From: Palsa-506 sp963836355
GTDB taxonomy: Bacteria > Actinomycetota > Actinomycetes > Streptosporangiales > Streptosporangiaceae
Reading direction: 5' to 3'
DNA: 64,000 nucleotides
Assembly (NCBI GenBank): GCA_963836355.1
Contig: CAWIJO010000001.1
Location: forward strand, 1-64,000
The notes below the pieces were generated by a model. The model was not told the DNA's origin. It saw only the letters and a list, made by a program, of their open reading frames with translations, and did no database searches. Positions 1 through 8,240 of this stretch are shown here, piece by piece (position 1 is the first letter of the stretch; each line of letters starts with the position of its first letter). Made by a program: the position numbers and the translations under genes.

Positions 1-477
1 ACCCAGCAGAACCCGTCCCCGTACGCCAAAACCGAATCGAGAGTGGGTCAGAACTCACCCGAGAAGCCAACCCAGAAATGCGTGTTCTGTGCACCGCGAC
101 CTGCGAATGCCTATCCACGAATAGGAATTCCTAATCGGCGATCTGCGTGGTTTGCCAGCCGTGGTTGCCTCACCGCGTGTCACGCGCCGTCACGACCGCT
201 GCTTGCTGTTTCCGCAGGCGATCTTCCGCGAGGACGCGTGCCGTGATCCTGACTGGCCGTCTTCGGGCGCCCGGCCTGTGCGCGCTGTCCTGCCGCGCCA
301 GCTCACCGGCCGCGGGCGCCGGGCAGCCAGGCTGAGCATATAGCGCAGCCGACCTGAGCCGGCCGTGCCTGCCTGCCCGGCGCGAGCTGAGCCGCGACGC
401 CGAGCGCTGAGCCAGGCTCAGGCGCAGTTCCAGGAGCTGAGCCTGTCCCAGGAGCTGAGTCAGGCTCAGGCACAGTT

Positions 478-546
478 CCCAGGAGCCGAGCCTGTCCCAG
501 GAGCCGAGCCTGTCCCAGGAGCCGAGCCTGTCCCAGGAGCTAAGCC
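478..546. repeat. 18-bp minisatellite in repeat head
   Basis: The unit CCCAGGAGCCGAGCCTGT is repeated three times head to tail (478-531) and followed by a partial, diverged unit. The other copies of the parent repeat (around 26515-26580 and 47205-47280) carry fewer or different units, so this stretch expands and contracts between copies. Confidence 0.85.
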
Positions 547-950
547 AGGCTCAGGCGCAGATCCGGGAGCTGAGCCAGCGCATCCCGGCGCAGGCGCGGC
601 GATGCCAGCACGGCTCCGCGGCGCGCCCCCCCGCGCAGCACCCGCGCCGCGGCCGCAGCATGCGCCGCGCCGCCCGCCTGCCCGGGCCGCAACCGCGCCA
701 CGCCGCCAGGCCGCACGCCACGCCCGGGCACCGTCACCAGCTATGCGACGCCCACGCTCCCCGGGCCGGGTGCGCGTGCGGATGCGGCGAATGCAAGCCC
801 GCAACAACTCAGGGCACTACCCGCTCCCACCAGTAGGACGCCAAGCCGCTGCCGGGCACGGCCGACCTGTTACCGCACTGCTACCCAACGCGCTACCCAG
901 CACCCCGGAAACCAGCGGAATAGTGTTCGAATTCCTTCTTTGAACTGGGG

Positions 951-982
951 TGGAGCTATGGGGATTCGAACCCCAGACCTCT
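951..982 (-). other. tRNA/tmRNA 3'-end fragment (att core 1)
   Basis: Read on the minus strand it contains a 5-bp T-stem (TGGGG/CCCCA) around the loop TTCGAAT, followed by TAGCTCCA, the 3' half of an acceptor stem. No D-arm, anticodon arm or 5' acceptor GGAGCTA is found upstream, so it is not a complete tRNA gene. The same 32 bp recur at 10093, 26941 and 47669. A tRNA or tmRNA 3' end is the usual core of integrative-element attachment sites. The adjacent CTTGCATGCC makes this an unoccupied version of the site used by the IS110 copies. Confidence 0.8.
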
Positions 983-1320
983 TGCATGCCATGAAGGCCA
1001 CACCGAGCCCGCCATCTGCGCTAACGCGGCGTGACCAGCCAAAACAGCGACACAGAGCAACGCCGAGCGACTCCGAACAAACGCCCGCCAACGCTCATCT
1101 GCTACCCAAACCGCTACCCAGGACACGCCCGCTCACCGCTCCCCCCGCACCGGCCACGCCGCGCCCCGGCAGCCTGGCGAGGCCAGCGCAACTGACCTCC
1201 AACGAGCCCGGCTCCGCCCGTGACAAGACAGCCAGCACGCCCAGCGAACTCCCGGTGCGACAACCTGCCATGCGGCCTACCCGGACAAGCTGACAGATGC
1301 CCGGAACGCCCGATTCTGCC

Positions 1321-1681
1321 GAGATCAGTGCGACTTCAATGCTGCATGTGCATACGGGCCGCTGCATGGCCATGCGCACTTTTATGCGGCTTCGCCGCAA
1401 GAGATCGCCGAATCGCTAACAGCAGCCGTCAGCACCGCAAGACTGACCTTCGGGTGGTGATCTGTGCGCCCGGCGCCGCGGCCAGGTGTGAGCTTGTAGG
1501 TTGTGACAGCGCCGCTTCGGCTGCATCGTCGGCCGACGACTCGAGCATCGACTCGACGTGGCAGGGATGCCCGGGTGGCGGCCGCGCGCAACGTCGATCA
1601 TCACCGGGGGAGGTCCGCGCCGAGCACCGGACAGCTGAACCCGGCCAGGTGCCGCGTGACAGCCTGGGTCCGCGGCCTGGG
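1321..1681. other. gene-free stretch
   Basis: No supportable gene was found. The only structure noticed is a short hairpin (TGCGGC-TTC-GCCGCA) near 1385-1399, without a T-run. Confidence 0.5.
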
Positions 1682-2758
1682 TCAGCGATCGGCGGGCTGT
1701 TGCGGGTGCCGGGCGAGGTAGGCAGCGGCGGCGGCTCGCGCGGATTTGCCGGACACGTCGAGCTTGGCGTAACTGTTCGATAGGTGCCGCTCGACGGTGC
1801 GGGTGCTCAACCCGAGCCGAGCGGCGATCTGCTCGTTGGCCAGGCCGTAGGCTACCAACTCGAGGACCTTGAGTTCCCGGCTGCTCAGCGGTTCACGAGG
1901 CCGCACGGGAGCTGCGGCGGGGGCGCCGAGGAAGGCGCGCAGCTCGGTGACGAACACCGGCCAGGCCGGCTCGCTGGACAGCAGGGCGTGGTTGCGGCTG
2001 TCGAGCGGGAGCAGCCGTGCGCCCGGGATGCCTGCGGCCAACAGGCGAGCCTCCTCGAACGGCGACAGTTGATCCTCCTGAGAGTGGGCCACGAGGGTTG
2101 GCGTCGTTACCCGGGCGAGCAGGCCGGTGAGGTCGTCTTCAGACCAGACCTCGCGCAGCCGAGTGGCCGTCTCGGGTGAGGTGGAGATGTGCATGAGTTC
2201 ATCCAGCCAGGCCTTCTGCGGCTCGGTCGCGTCGGGCACCAATAGGGAGGAGAACACCCTGCGGAAGACCGGCGTCGCCGCGTCCCATCCGCTGTTGACT
2301 ATCGACTGGAGCAGCTCGGTCTCGGCACGTTGCTTCGGCGTCGCGTCGCGCCTGTTGCGCCCGCGGGCGTACGCGCCGCACAACACCAGGTGGCTCACCC
2401 GATCGGGATGGCGCAACGCGTAGCGGATCGCGGTCGCGCCACCCGCGGAGATGCCGAGCAGCCCGAACCGGCCGAGGCGCGCGGCGTCGACGACGCTCTC
2501 GAGGTCGGCGACGAACGCGCCGAGGTCCAGGTTCGTGGGCTGCCGGTCGGACAGGCCGCAGCCGCGCAGGTCGTATCGCACGACACGATGGCCGCGGCCG
2601 AGTTCTGTCCACCAGTGCCGCCACAGCGGGCTGTCCCACTCAAGTTCGAGGTGGGTGAACCAGTGTGCGACCTTGACTATCGCCGGCCCGCTTCCGTGGG
2701 TGGCATAGGCCAGCCGGACACCATCGCGTGCTGTGCAGAACCAGATCTCCTGTTCCAC
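1682..2758 (-). CDS. Alpha/beta hydrolase fused to a LuxR-type DNA-binding domain
   Basis: 358 aa. The N-terminal ~280 residues are an alpha/beta hydrolase: the nucleophile elbow GISAGG puts Ser at about residue 104, an acid candidate lies in HSQEDQL, and a C-terminal His lies in SRNHALL. The last ~65 residues are a GerE/LuxR helix-turn-helix (LSSRELKVLELVAYGLANEQ, then STRTVERHLSNSYAKL). Known relatives with this order are transcription regulators in which the hydrolase fold may sense a small ligand; whether it is catalytic is not known. It lies 30 bp downstream of the two methyltransferase genes on the same strand, so it may be co-transcribed with them. The ligand cannot be inferred. Confidence 0.9.
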   Translation of the reverse strand: MEQEIWFCTARDGVRLAYATHGSGPAIVKVAHWFTHLELEWDSPLWRHWWTELGRGHRVVRYDLRGCGLSDRQPTNLDLGAFVADLESVVDAARLGRFGLLGISAGGATAIRYALRHPDRVSHLVLCGAYARGRNRRDATPKQRAETELLQSIVNSGWDAATPVFRRVFSSLLVPDATEPQKAWLDELMHISTSPETATRLREVWSEDDLTGLLARVTTPTLVAHSQEDQLSPFEEARLLAAGIPGARLLPLDSRNHALLSSEPAWPVFVTELRAFLGAPAAAPVRPREPLSSRELKVLELVAYGLANEQIAARLGLSTRTVERHLSNSYAKLDVSGKSARAAAAAYLARHPQQPADR

Positions 2759-2788
2759 GCCCCTGAGGCTAGTGCATGCGGGACCGGC

Positions 2789-3601
2789 TCATCGCGGACG
2801 GCGAACCAGCAGCTCCAGCCGCACGAATGTCTGATCCCAGCTGCCGTCGTGCCGGCGCAGCCGGTCGATCGCGCCGAGCGCCTCGTCGGTGATGGCCCGG
2901 GCCCTGTCGGGTTCGGTGTGGCGTGTGAGCACCAGGACCGCCTGCGAGCTCAGCATCCCGGCCAGCTGCTCGCGGGTGAAGGTGCGCCGCATCGCAACCG
3001 TATGCACCGAATCGTCCGAGATCTCAAACCCCGCCGCCTCCAGCAACTCCAGTGCCCTGCCCGGGTCCGGGAACCGCGGGGGCGGAGGAACGCCATACCG
3101 CGCGGCGAGTTCCTCCAGCAGTGCGATAATCGCGGCGATGTTGCCCGGTGCCCCTGCTTCGAGGTGGAACACCGCGCCCGGGCGCAGCACGCGAACCGCG
3201 GCGGCGTACAGGCCCAGGTGCTGCTCGGGTGGCAGCCAGTGCAGCATCGCCCGGCTCACGATCAGATCGACGGACTCCGGCTGCACGACCCGGTCGATGT
3301 CCTGCGCGGCGGCCTGGACGAAGGACAGGTTGACAGCGGTGTGCCGCCTTGCCGCCTCAAGCATGGACGCATCGGGATCGACTCCTGTCACGTGCCCGCG
3401 CGGCGCCAGCGCCGCCAGCCAGGCGGTGAACTCGCCGCTGCCGCAACCCAGGTCGACGACGACGTCGCGTTCGCGCGGTGCGTGGCGGCGCAGGAACCAG
3501 TCGTCGGCAGCACGGTGGTGCGCCGAGGTGCGCGCGTAGTCCGCGCCGCGCCAGTGTGCCGGCGGCGCCGAGCCGACAGTGGGCCGCCCCGGCGTTGTCA
3601 C
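2789..3601 (-). CDS. Class I SAM-dependent methyltransferase
   Basis: 270 aa from the GTG at 3601. Motif I is clear (VVVDLGCGSGEF), followed by the acidic residue in GVDPDASML and a motif-IV-like region (VDLIVSRAMLHW), giving a Methyltransf_11/25-type Rossmann fold. The GTG overlaps the TGA of the upstream methyltransferase gene (GTGA), which indicates translational coupling and decides the start over an upstream open extension that would overlap that gene. The substrate cannot be predicted. The C-terminal half (R.LELLEAAGFEI) resembles trans-aconitate or ubiquinone-type methyltransferases only in general fold. Confidence 0.85.
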   Translation of the reverse strand: MTTPGRPTVGSAPPAHWRGADYARTSAHHRAADDWFLRRHAPRERDVVVDLGCGSGEFTAWLAALAPRGHVTGVDPDASMLEAARRHTAVNLSFVQAAAQDIDRVVQPESVDLIVSRAMLHWLPPEQHLGLYAAAVRVLRPGAVFHLEAGAPGNIAAIIALLEELAARYGVPPPPRFPDPGRALELLEAAGFEISDDSVHTVAMRRTFTREQLAGMLSSQAVLVLTRHTEPDRARAITDEALGAIDRLRRHDGSWDQTFVRLELLVRRPR

Positions 3602-4668
3602 GGGCGCGCAGCGTAGACGGCGTGGATCGGGGTGGCGGCCACCCGTCCAGTATGGGCGAGCCCGGCCGCGCGCAGCGTTTCGGCGACCCGCCGCCCGCCG
3701 GCCTGTGCGCCGAGCGCGGTCCCGCTCGGCTCGGAAAGCGAATGCGGGACGCACAGGAACGTCGACGCGGTGTAGTGCAGCCCCGCTCCCGGGTTGGCGG
3801 TGATGTTCTCGGTTAGCTCGTCGTGCGCGAACGGCTCAACGAGCGCGACCGTGCCCTGCTCGGCGAGCTGGTCCCGTGCCCGGGCGGCGGCCGCGACCGG
3901 ATCGCCGAAGTCGTGCAGGCAATCGAAGAACCAGACCACGTCGTACGGTCCGCCATCCAGGCTCGCCGCATCGGCAACCGCAAACCGCACCCGATCCGAC
4001 ACGCCGACTGCGGCGGCCCGCTGCCTCGCCTGCTCGATCGCGGCCTTGTGCGGGTCAACGCCGACGAACCTGGAGTTAGGGAACGCCTCGGCCATAAGCA
4101 CGGTCGTCACCCCCTGGCCACATCCGACGTCGGCGACGTGCGCGCCCTCACTCAGCACCGGCTCCAGGCCGAGCGCCGGAATCCATTCACTGACCAAGTG
4201 GGCACGGTAAGCTGCGCCGAAGAAGCGCGACACACCACGGAACACGCGTTCATCATTATCGGCCCACCCGATGCCCTCGCCGGACCGAAACGCCTCGACC
4301 AGGCCGTCGACGCTCAAATGCCAGCCGACCATCGCCTCAAACGCGCCGGACAGGGTGATCGGCGAATCGTCGGTGGCGAGCACCGCGGCGTGCTCGGCAG
4401 GCAGCGCGAAGCGACCGGTGTCGGCGTCGTAGCTGATGAACGCAACCGAGGCCTGCTGCGCCAGCCATTCGGCGAGGTAGCGCTCGGCGCAGCCGGTCCG
4501 GGCGGCCAACTCGGCCGGGGTGGCCGCGCCTCCGGCCGCCAGCTCCCGGTAGAGGCCGAGCCGGTCACCGAGGTAGGCCATCTGCGCGGTCGCCCCGCCC
4601 ACCAGCACGCCCAGCACCTGCTCGACGAACGCGCCCACCTTGCGCTCGTTCAAGTCCAGATCCGTCAT
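3598..4668 (-). CDS. Class I methyltransferase with N-terminal winged-helix domain (Rv2258c-like)
   Basis: 356 aa. I chose ATG 4668 because GAGGA lies about 10 bp upstream; the open frame continues further upstream but without a ribosome site. Residues ~15-95 form a winged-helix, O-methyltransferase-dimerisation-like domain (GLYRELAAGGAATPAELAAR). The C-terminal domain has motif I HVADVGCGQGVTT and the acidic GVDPHKAA. Family members methylate small molecules or stay unassigned. It is translationally coupled (GTGA) to the next methyltransferase, so the pair probably acts on related substrates. The C-terminus is complete (IHAVYAARP). Confidence 0.88.
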   Translation of the reverse strand: MTDLDLNERKVGAFVEQVLGVLVGGATAQMAYLGDRLGLYRELAAGGAATPAELAARTGCAERYLAEWLAQQASVAFISYDADTGRFALPAEHAAVLATDDSPITLSGAFEAMVGWHLSVDGLVEAFRSGEGIGWADNDERVFRGVSRFFGAAYRAHLVSEWIPALGLEPVLSEGAHVADVGCGQGVTTVLMAEAFPNSRFVGVDPHKAAIEQARQRAAAVGVSDRVRFAVADAASLDGGPYDVVWFFDCLHDFGDPVAAAARARDQLAEQGTVALVEPFAHDELTENITANPGAGLHYTASTFLCVPHSLSEPSGTALGAQAGGRRVAETLRAAGLAHTGRVAATPIHAVYAARP

Positions 4669-5007
4669 CGTGATCAGTTCCTCTCGGTCATTCCTACGAC
4701 GCACCCTCGGTCCTCGCCGTCCCCGTCGGCCGCAGAAAACGCTGACCGAGTCCGCCGACAGCAACGCTACAAAGGCGCGGCCCGCCTCCGCATCGGTCCT
4801 GCCACCCAACGGCGGGAGCAGCCTTGGCGGTAGACACGTAGCGACCCACCAGCCCCGGTCGCCTGCTTTCGCGAGCTGCGCCGCGCCATACAACGCGCCA
4901 TCCGTCAACCCGCGCGCGAACAATTGATCGGCTCGCAAAACGCACGCTCGCTGACGTCGCGTTGAGTGCTCGGGATCGATGGCTATCGAGCGGCCCGTAA
5001 CCCTCGC
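4669..5007. other. gene-free stretch upstream of methyltransferase operon
   Basis: Contains the leader of the minus-strand methyltransferase operon. No convincing gene, RNA or promoter consensus was recognised. Confidence 0.4.
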
Positions 5008-5379
5008 CTACGCATACCTATTCACCGCCAATGTCGTGCGAAAACGCACTGTCACTTCTGCGTTCCCCGTTTCCGCATCCGGCGTCGCGCCGTGCCCGGC
5101 AAGCACAGGCGGGATGATCGCAGCGCGCCCGTCCCGCTGAGGCCGCTGTCCAGTTACCAGCTCATAGAGCACAGCACCCAGCGAGTAAAGATCGCTGCGC
5201 TCGTCCAGGCGTCCCCCGGCAATCTGCTCAGGAGAAGCGTAAGCCGCGCGACGGACAGAAATTCGCCCCCGCCGCTCCCGGGCCTGCAGGACGCGCCGCG
5301 CCTTGCGGGCTGTCCCATCCGGTCGCGATACGAGGCGCTCAGCCGCCCGCCGTCCGCCTGAGCGCCCACCGAAGAGCCG
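5008..5379 (-). pseudogene. Serine/threonine protein kinase fragment
   Basis: The open stretch between stops at 5380 and 5008 encodes ...RAAYASPEQIAGGRL then DERSDLYSLGAVLYELVTG. These are kinase subdomains VIII-IX (the SPEQ variant of the APE motif and the invariant Asp of DxYSLG). The N-lobe with the ATP-binding Lys, the catalytic HRD loop and the rest of the C-lobe are absent, and the reading frame ends about 45 residues after the recognisable part. It is therefore a relic of a PknB-type kinase gene. Confidence 0.7.
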
Positions 5380-5648
5380 CTATTGGCCACCCATGCCTGT
5401 TCAACGAACACGACGACCCGCATCCGGCATGCCATCCAGAGCCAGCCCGTGAGGCTGAGTGCCAACCCACCCCGTCCGCCGCGACGGTCAAATGACGGTC
5501 AAGCGATCTTGGAACGCTCTAGATGATCTTAGAACAAGGCTTTGACCTGGGAAAACGGGTGGGTCAACGACAGAACTCGCTGACTGGCGGGTTTGGCTGG
5601 TGTCGGGTGTGGTGATCCCGTGCTGGGTGGTGTGATCTCCCGGTGTTT

Positions 5649-5996
5649 TCAGGTGGTTGTGGTGTCTTTGGCCAAGATGAGTTCGGCGGCCTGGGCGGAG
5701 ATGGCTTGCATCTCGGCGACGAGGTGGCGCAGTTCGCGCTGGTTGGCGGTCCATTCGGCGTAGCGGGCGGCCTGGTCGCTGGTCAGCCGGCGGGTGGTGG
5801 TCTTGCCGGCGATCTTGCGGGTGAGCTGGTAGTAGGGGCCGTGCGGGCGGGGCGGGTCTGCCTGGCAGCGGCAGCCGGGCTTGCCGCAGTAGGTGTAGCG
5901 GCGGGCCAGGCTGCCCGGGCTGATGAAGCCGGGCCCGGCGAGGCGGGCGGCCAGGTCCCGGTAGCGCCGGGTGAGCTGGTCGAGATCGTCGGCCAT
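5649..5996 (-). CDS. DUF6788 family small protein
   Basis: 115 aa from ATG 5996, chosen because AAGGA lies 8 bp upstream; an upstream GTG/ATG extension has no ribosome site. The core has a Cys pair and a basic/aromatic patch (YTYCGKPGCRCQ, then PHGPYYQLTRKIAGKTT), followed by a helix rich in Ala, Glu and Arg (AARYAEWTANQRELRHLVAE). This matches the DUF6788 small proteins that sit beside transposase genes in actinobacteria (family identification from memory). The two or three Cys suggest a metal- or nucleic-acid-binding knuckle. The gene is divergent from the recombinase-like gene with about 70 bp between starts, so a shared control region is likely. Confidence 0.7.
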   Translation of the reverse strand: MADDLDQLTRRYRDLAARLAGPGFISPGSLARRYTYCGKPGCRCQADPPRPHGPYYQLTRKIAGKTTTRRLTSDQAARYAEWTANQRELRHLVAEMQAISAQAAELILAKDTTTT

Positions 5997-6364
5997 GATC
6001 TTATCCTTGCCGCCGGCGGGCGTGTCTTCCACCATCCCGGGCCGGACAGTATATAGGCTGTCAGATGTCGGGTGACCGGAGGCGGAGTCGTGGCAGGAGC
6101 CGCTGCTGGCCGCCGCCGCGATGGCGCCGCGGGAGCTGCCCCGGGCACGCTGCGTGCTGGCTTGCCTGGCGGGATTCGCGGCGGGCCGGGGGATCCCGGC
6201 ATCGCCGGAGTGCTTGCTGGATTATGACGTGATCGAGGCGTTCTGCGTGGCGGGGCGTGCTGGTGCCGCGTCCTCCACGCGCGGGACTTACCGGTCGGTG
6301 TGGGGTGCCCCGAAGCTTCCGGACAGTCCATCCAATAGGATGGACGTCTGGAAAGGTGAAGTAA

Positions 6365-6655
6365 TTGCCTCGACCGAAGAAGAGCTTCTCACCGGAATTC
6401 AAAGATGAAGCCGTGAAGATGGTGATCGAGATGTCGCGTCCGATCGCCCGAGTGGCGAAGGAGTTCGGTATCAACGAAGGCACACTCGGTAACTGGGTGA
6501 GCGTCTACCGCCGTGATCATGCCGGCGAAGAACCGCCGCTAACCGTGAATGAGCGCGCGCGGCTGCGCGAGCTCGAGCGGGAAACCCGGGAACAGAGGAT
6601 GGAGCTCGAGTTCCTGAAAAAAGCCGCGGCATACTTCGCCCGCGACCATCGGTGA
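6365..6655 (+). CDS. IS3-family transposase OrfA (helix-turn-helix)
   Basis: 96 aa from TTG 6365, preceded by GGAAAGGTG. It has an HTH_Tnp_1 fold (KDEAVKMVIEMSRPIARVAK, then GINEGTLGNWVSVYRR) and a C-terminal leucine-zipper-like helix (RLRELERETREQRMELEFLK). In IS3 elements OrfA binds the terminal repeats and is fused to OrfB by -1 frameshifting; the A6G heptamer 6617-6623 lies inside this ORF and the OrfB frame is open back through it. The second copy (39648-39938) differs at a few residues. Confidence 0.92.
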   Translation: MPRPKKSFSPEFKDEAVKMVIEMSRPIARVAKEFGINEGTLGNWVSVYRRDHAGEEPPLTVNERARLRELERETREQRMELEFLKKAAAYFARDHR

Positions 6656-7563
6656 CCGAGAAATTCGAGTTCATCGACGCGGAGTATGCGGCTTACCAGG
6701 AATCAGATGAGCGGTACGTGCCGTCGGTCGTGCAAATGTGCAGGTGGATGGAGGTGTCGCGGTCCGGGTTCTACGAATGGCGGAACGCGCCGGAATCGGC
6801 GACGGCGAAAAGGCGCGGGGAACTCGCTTTGATCGTGCGGAAGTCATTCGATGAATCGGATGGGACGTACGGGTACCGGCGGGTGCACACGGACCTGGTG
6901 GCCTGGGGCGTGCCGGCCGGGCCGGAGCTGGTGCGGTCGGTGATGCGCGAGCTGGGCCTGCAGGCTTGCCAGCCGCGGCCGTGGCGGTTCAGCCTCACCG
7001 AGGGCGACGGCCAGGAGCATGACATTCCCGATCTCGTGAACCGGGATTTCACGGCCGGCGCGCCGGGCGAGAAAATGGTAGGCGACATAACCTATATTCC
7101 GACCTGGCAGGGCTGGCTCTATTTGGCGACGGTTATCGACTGTCATACGAAGGAAGTGATCGGGTGGGCTACGGACGATAACTACAAGACGCCGCTCATC
7201 GAGAGGGCCATCGAGATGGCCGCCCGCAATTATCCTCTCGCCGGGAATGCTATCTTCCACTCCGACCGCGGCAGCAACTACACATCCCGGCAGTTCGCCG
7301 GGACGCTCAGGAAATACAACCTTCGGCATTCGGTCGGGCGCACCGGGATCTGCTACGATAATGCCATGGCCGAATCGTTCTTCGCCGCGCTGAAGAACGA
7401 GCGCGTCCACCGGACCCAGTATCCGACTCGTGAGCACGCGCGCCGGGATGTTGTGAGGTACATCGAATTCTGGTACAACTCGAAGCGCAGGCACTCCGGG
7501 CTTCAGTACCGAACCCCACGGCAGGTCCGCGAGGAATACCTGGAACGGCAGTCCGCAGCGTGA
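6652..7563 (+). CDS. IS3-family transposase OrfB (DDE integrase domain)
   Basis: 303 aa. The GTG at 6652 overlaps the OrfA stop, but the natural product is probably the OrfAB frameshift fusion. An HTH_21 region (YGYRRVHTDLVAWGV) is followed by an rve domain with catalytic Asp in VGDITYIPTWQGWLYL, Asp in IFHSDRGSNYTS and Glu in ICYDNAMAESFFAALK. The length is normal for the family. It cuts and joins the element ends through a circular intermediate (family knowledge). Confidence 0.95.
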   Translation: MTEKFEFIDAEYAAYQESDERYVPSVVQMCRWMEVSRSGFYEWRNAPESATAKRRGELALIVRKSFDESDGTYGYRRVHTDLVAWGVPAGPELVRSVMRELGLQACQPRPWRFSLTEGDGQEHDIPDLVNRDFTAGAPGEKMVGDITYIPTWQGWLYLATVIDCHTKEVIGWATDDNYKTPLIERAIEMAARNYPLAGNAIFHSDRGSNYTSRQFAGTLRKYNLRHSVGRTGICYDNAMAESFFAALKNERVHRTQYPTREHARRDVVRYIEFWYNSKRRHSGLQYRTPRQVREEYLERQSAA

Positions 7564-8240
7564 ATTAACCACAAATACGCTGTCCGGAAAGCCCGGGGCA
7601 GATCGGTGCTGTATCAGCTGGCCGGCCAGGTGCACGGCCCGGCGGGCTGCCGGGCGACGCCGTTCCCGGGGGCGAAGGCGCCGGCCCCGTATTCGCCGGG
7701 CGAGCGGGCGGGGCTGGCAGCGGTGGCCCGCGCGCAGCGCGGCCCGGCGAAACGCGCCTCGGCGCTGGCCATGGTGGTGTTCGGCATCGGGGCGGGGCTG
7801 CGGCCCGGGGAGCTCGCCGCGCTGCGCGGCACCGGAGTCACGGCCCGCGGCGGCCCGGCCGTCGTTCATGTCAGCGGCGGCCCGGCGCCCCGCACGGTGC
7901 CCGTGGCCGCCCGTTACGCGGGCCGGGCCGCGGAGCTGGCCCGCCGCGCCGGGGACGGGTTCGTGTTCCGGCCCGGCCCCGCGGACCGGGCCGGCAAGAA
8001 CTTCGTCGCCGGCTTCGCCGGCCGCCTGGCCTCCGGCCCGGACGGGCCGCTGCTGTCCGCGGGCCGGTGCCGGGCCAGCTTCATCTGCGATCATCTGGCC
8101 GCGGGCACGCCGGTCCCGGTGCTGCTGGCGATCACCGGGATCGACGAGGCCGGGTCGCTGGCTCGCTACGCCCGCCACGTCCCCGGCATCTGCCCGTCGA
8201 AAGGCGCGCTGCGGGCACGCTGGCGCGCGGAGACCCGCCG

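Larger units (their letters stand above)
133..1320. repeat. att-like repeat, copy A (uninterrupted)
   Basis: This long repeat family occurs again at 26221-26972 plus 28737-29072 (split by IS110), at 36081-36090 plus 46934-47700 (split by IS3-B), and as a right half at 11889-12228. Its order is a GC-rich head with variable minisatellites, a direct-repeat pair GCTACCCA-n5-GCTACCCA at 880-900, a tRNA/tmRNA 3'-end core at 951-982, and a second GCTACCCA pair at 1101-1121. A core flanked by arm-type direct repeats is the layout of a tyrosine-integrase attachment site, but no integrase gene adjoins it. Reading frames through the head are broken by indels between copies, so I treat it as non-coding. 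The att function is inferred. Confidence 0.7.
6301..7604 (+). mobile_element. IS3-A, copy 1 (complete IS3-family element)
   Basis: 1304 bp, inserted in the recombinase-like gene with a 4-bp duplication GGTG (6297-6300 and 7605-7608). Ends are fixed by comparison with the second copy (39584-43839, duplication AGAC). The terminal inverted repeats share TGCCCCG and TTCCGGACAG. It carries the usual two overlapping ORFs with a -1 slippery run AAAAAAG at 6617-6623. Both ORFs are intact, so this copy could be active. Confidence 0.9.

Noticed and set aside
478..546. CRISPR array
   Set aside because: Units are contiguous 18-mers without spacers; this is a minisatellite. No cas genes are in the window.
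365..943. 192-aa plus-strand frame in the att-like repeat head
   Set aside because: Low-complexity Ala/Pro/Arg composition and indels between repeat copies break the frame; no ribosome site.
940..990. Complete tRNA gene around the TTCGAAT T-arm
   Set aside because: No matching 5' acceptor, D-arm or anticodon arm can be placed on the minus strand at the right distance; only the 3' end is present in all four copies.
870..1091. Short protein ending in SGVRIPIAPP
   Set aside because: This peptide is the translation of the tRNA/tmRNA 3'-end; such ORFs are known annotation artefacts.
1385..1399. Rho-independent terminator
   Set aside because: A 6-bp stem with no T-run and no gene ending nearby on either strand.
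2330..3616. 428-aa plus-strand frame opposite the hydrolase and methyltransferase genes
   Set aside because: Antisense shadow of genes with clear motifs on the minus strand; its own sequence lacks any recognisable domain.
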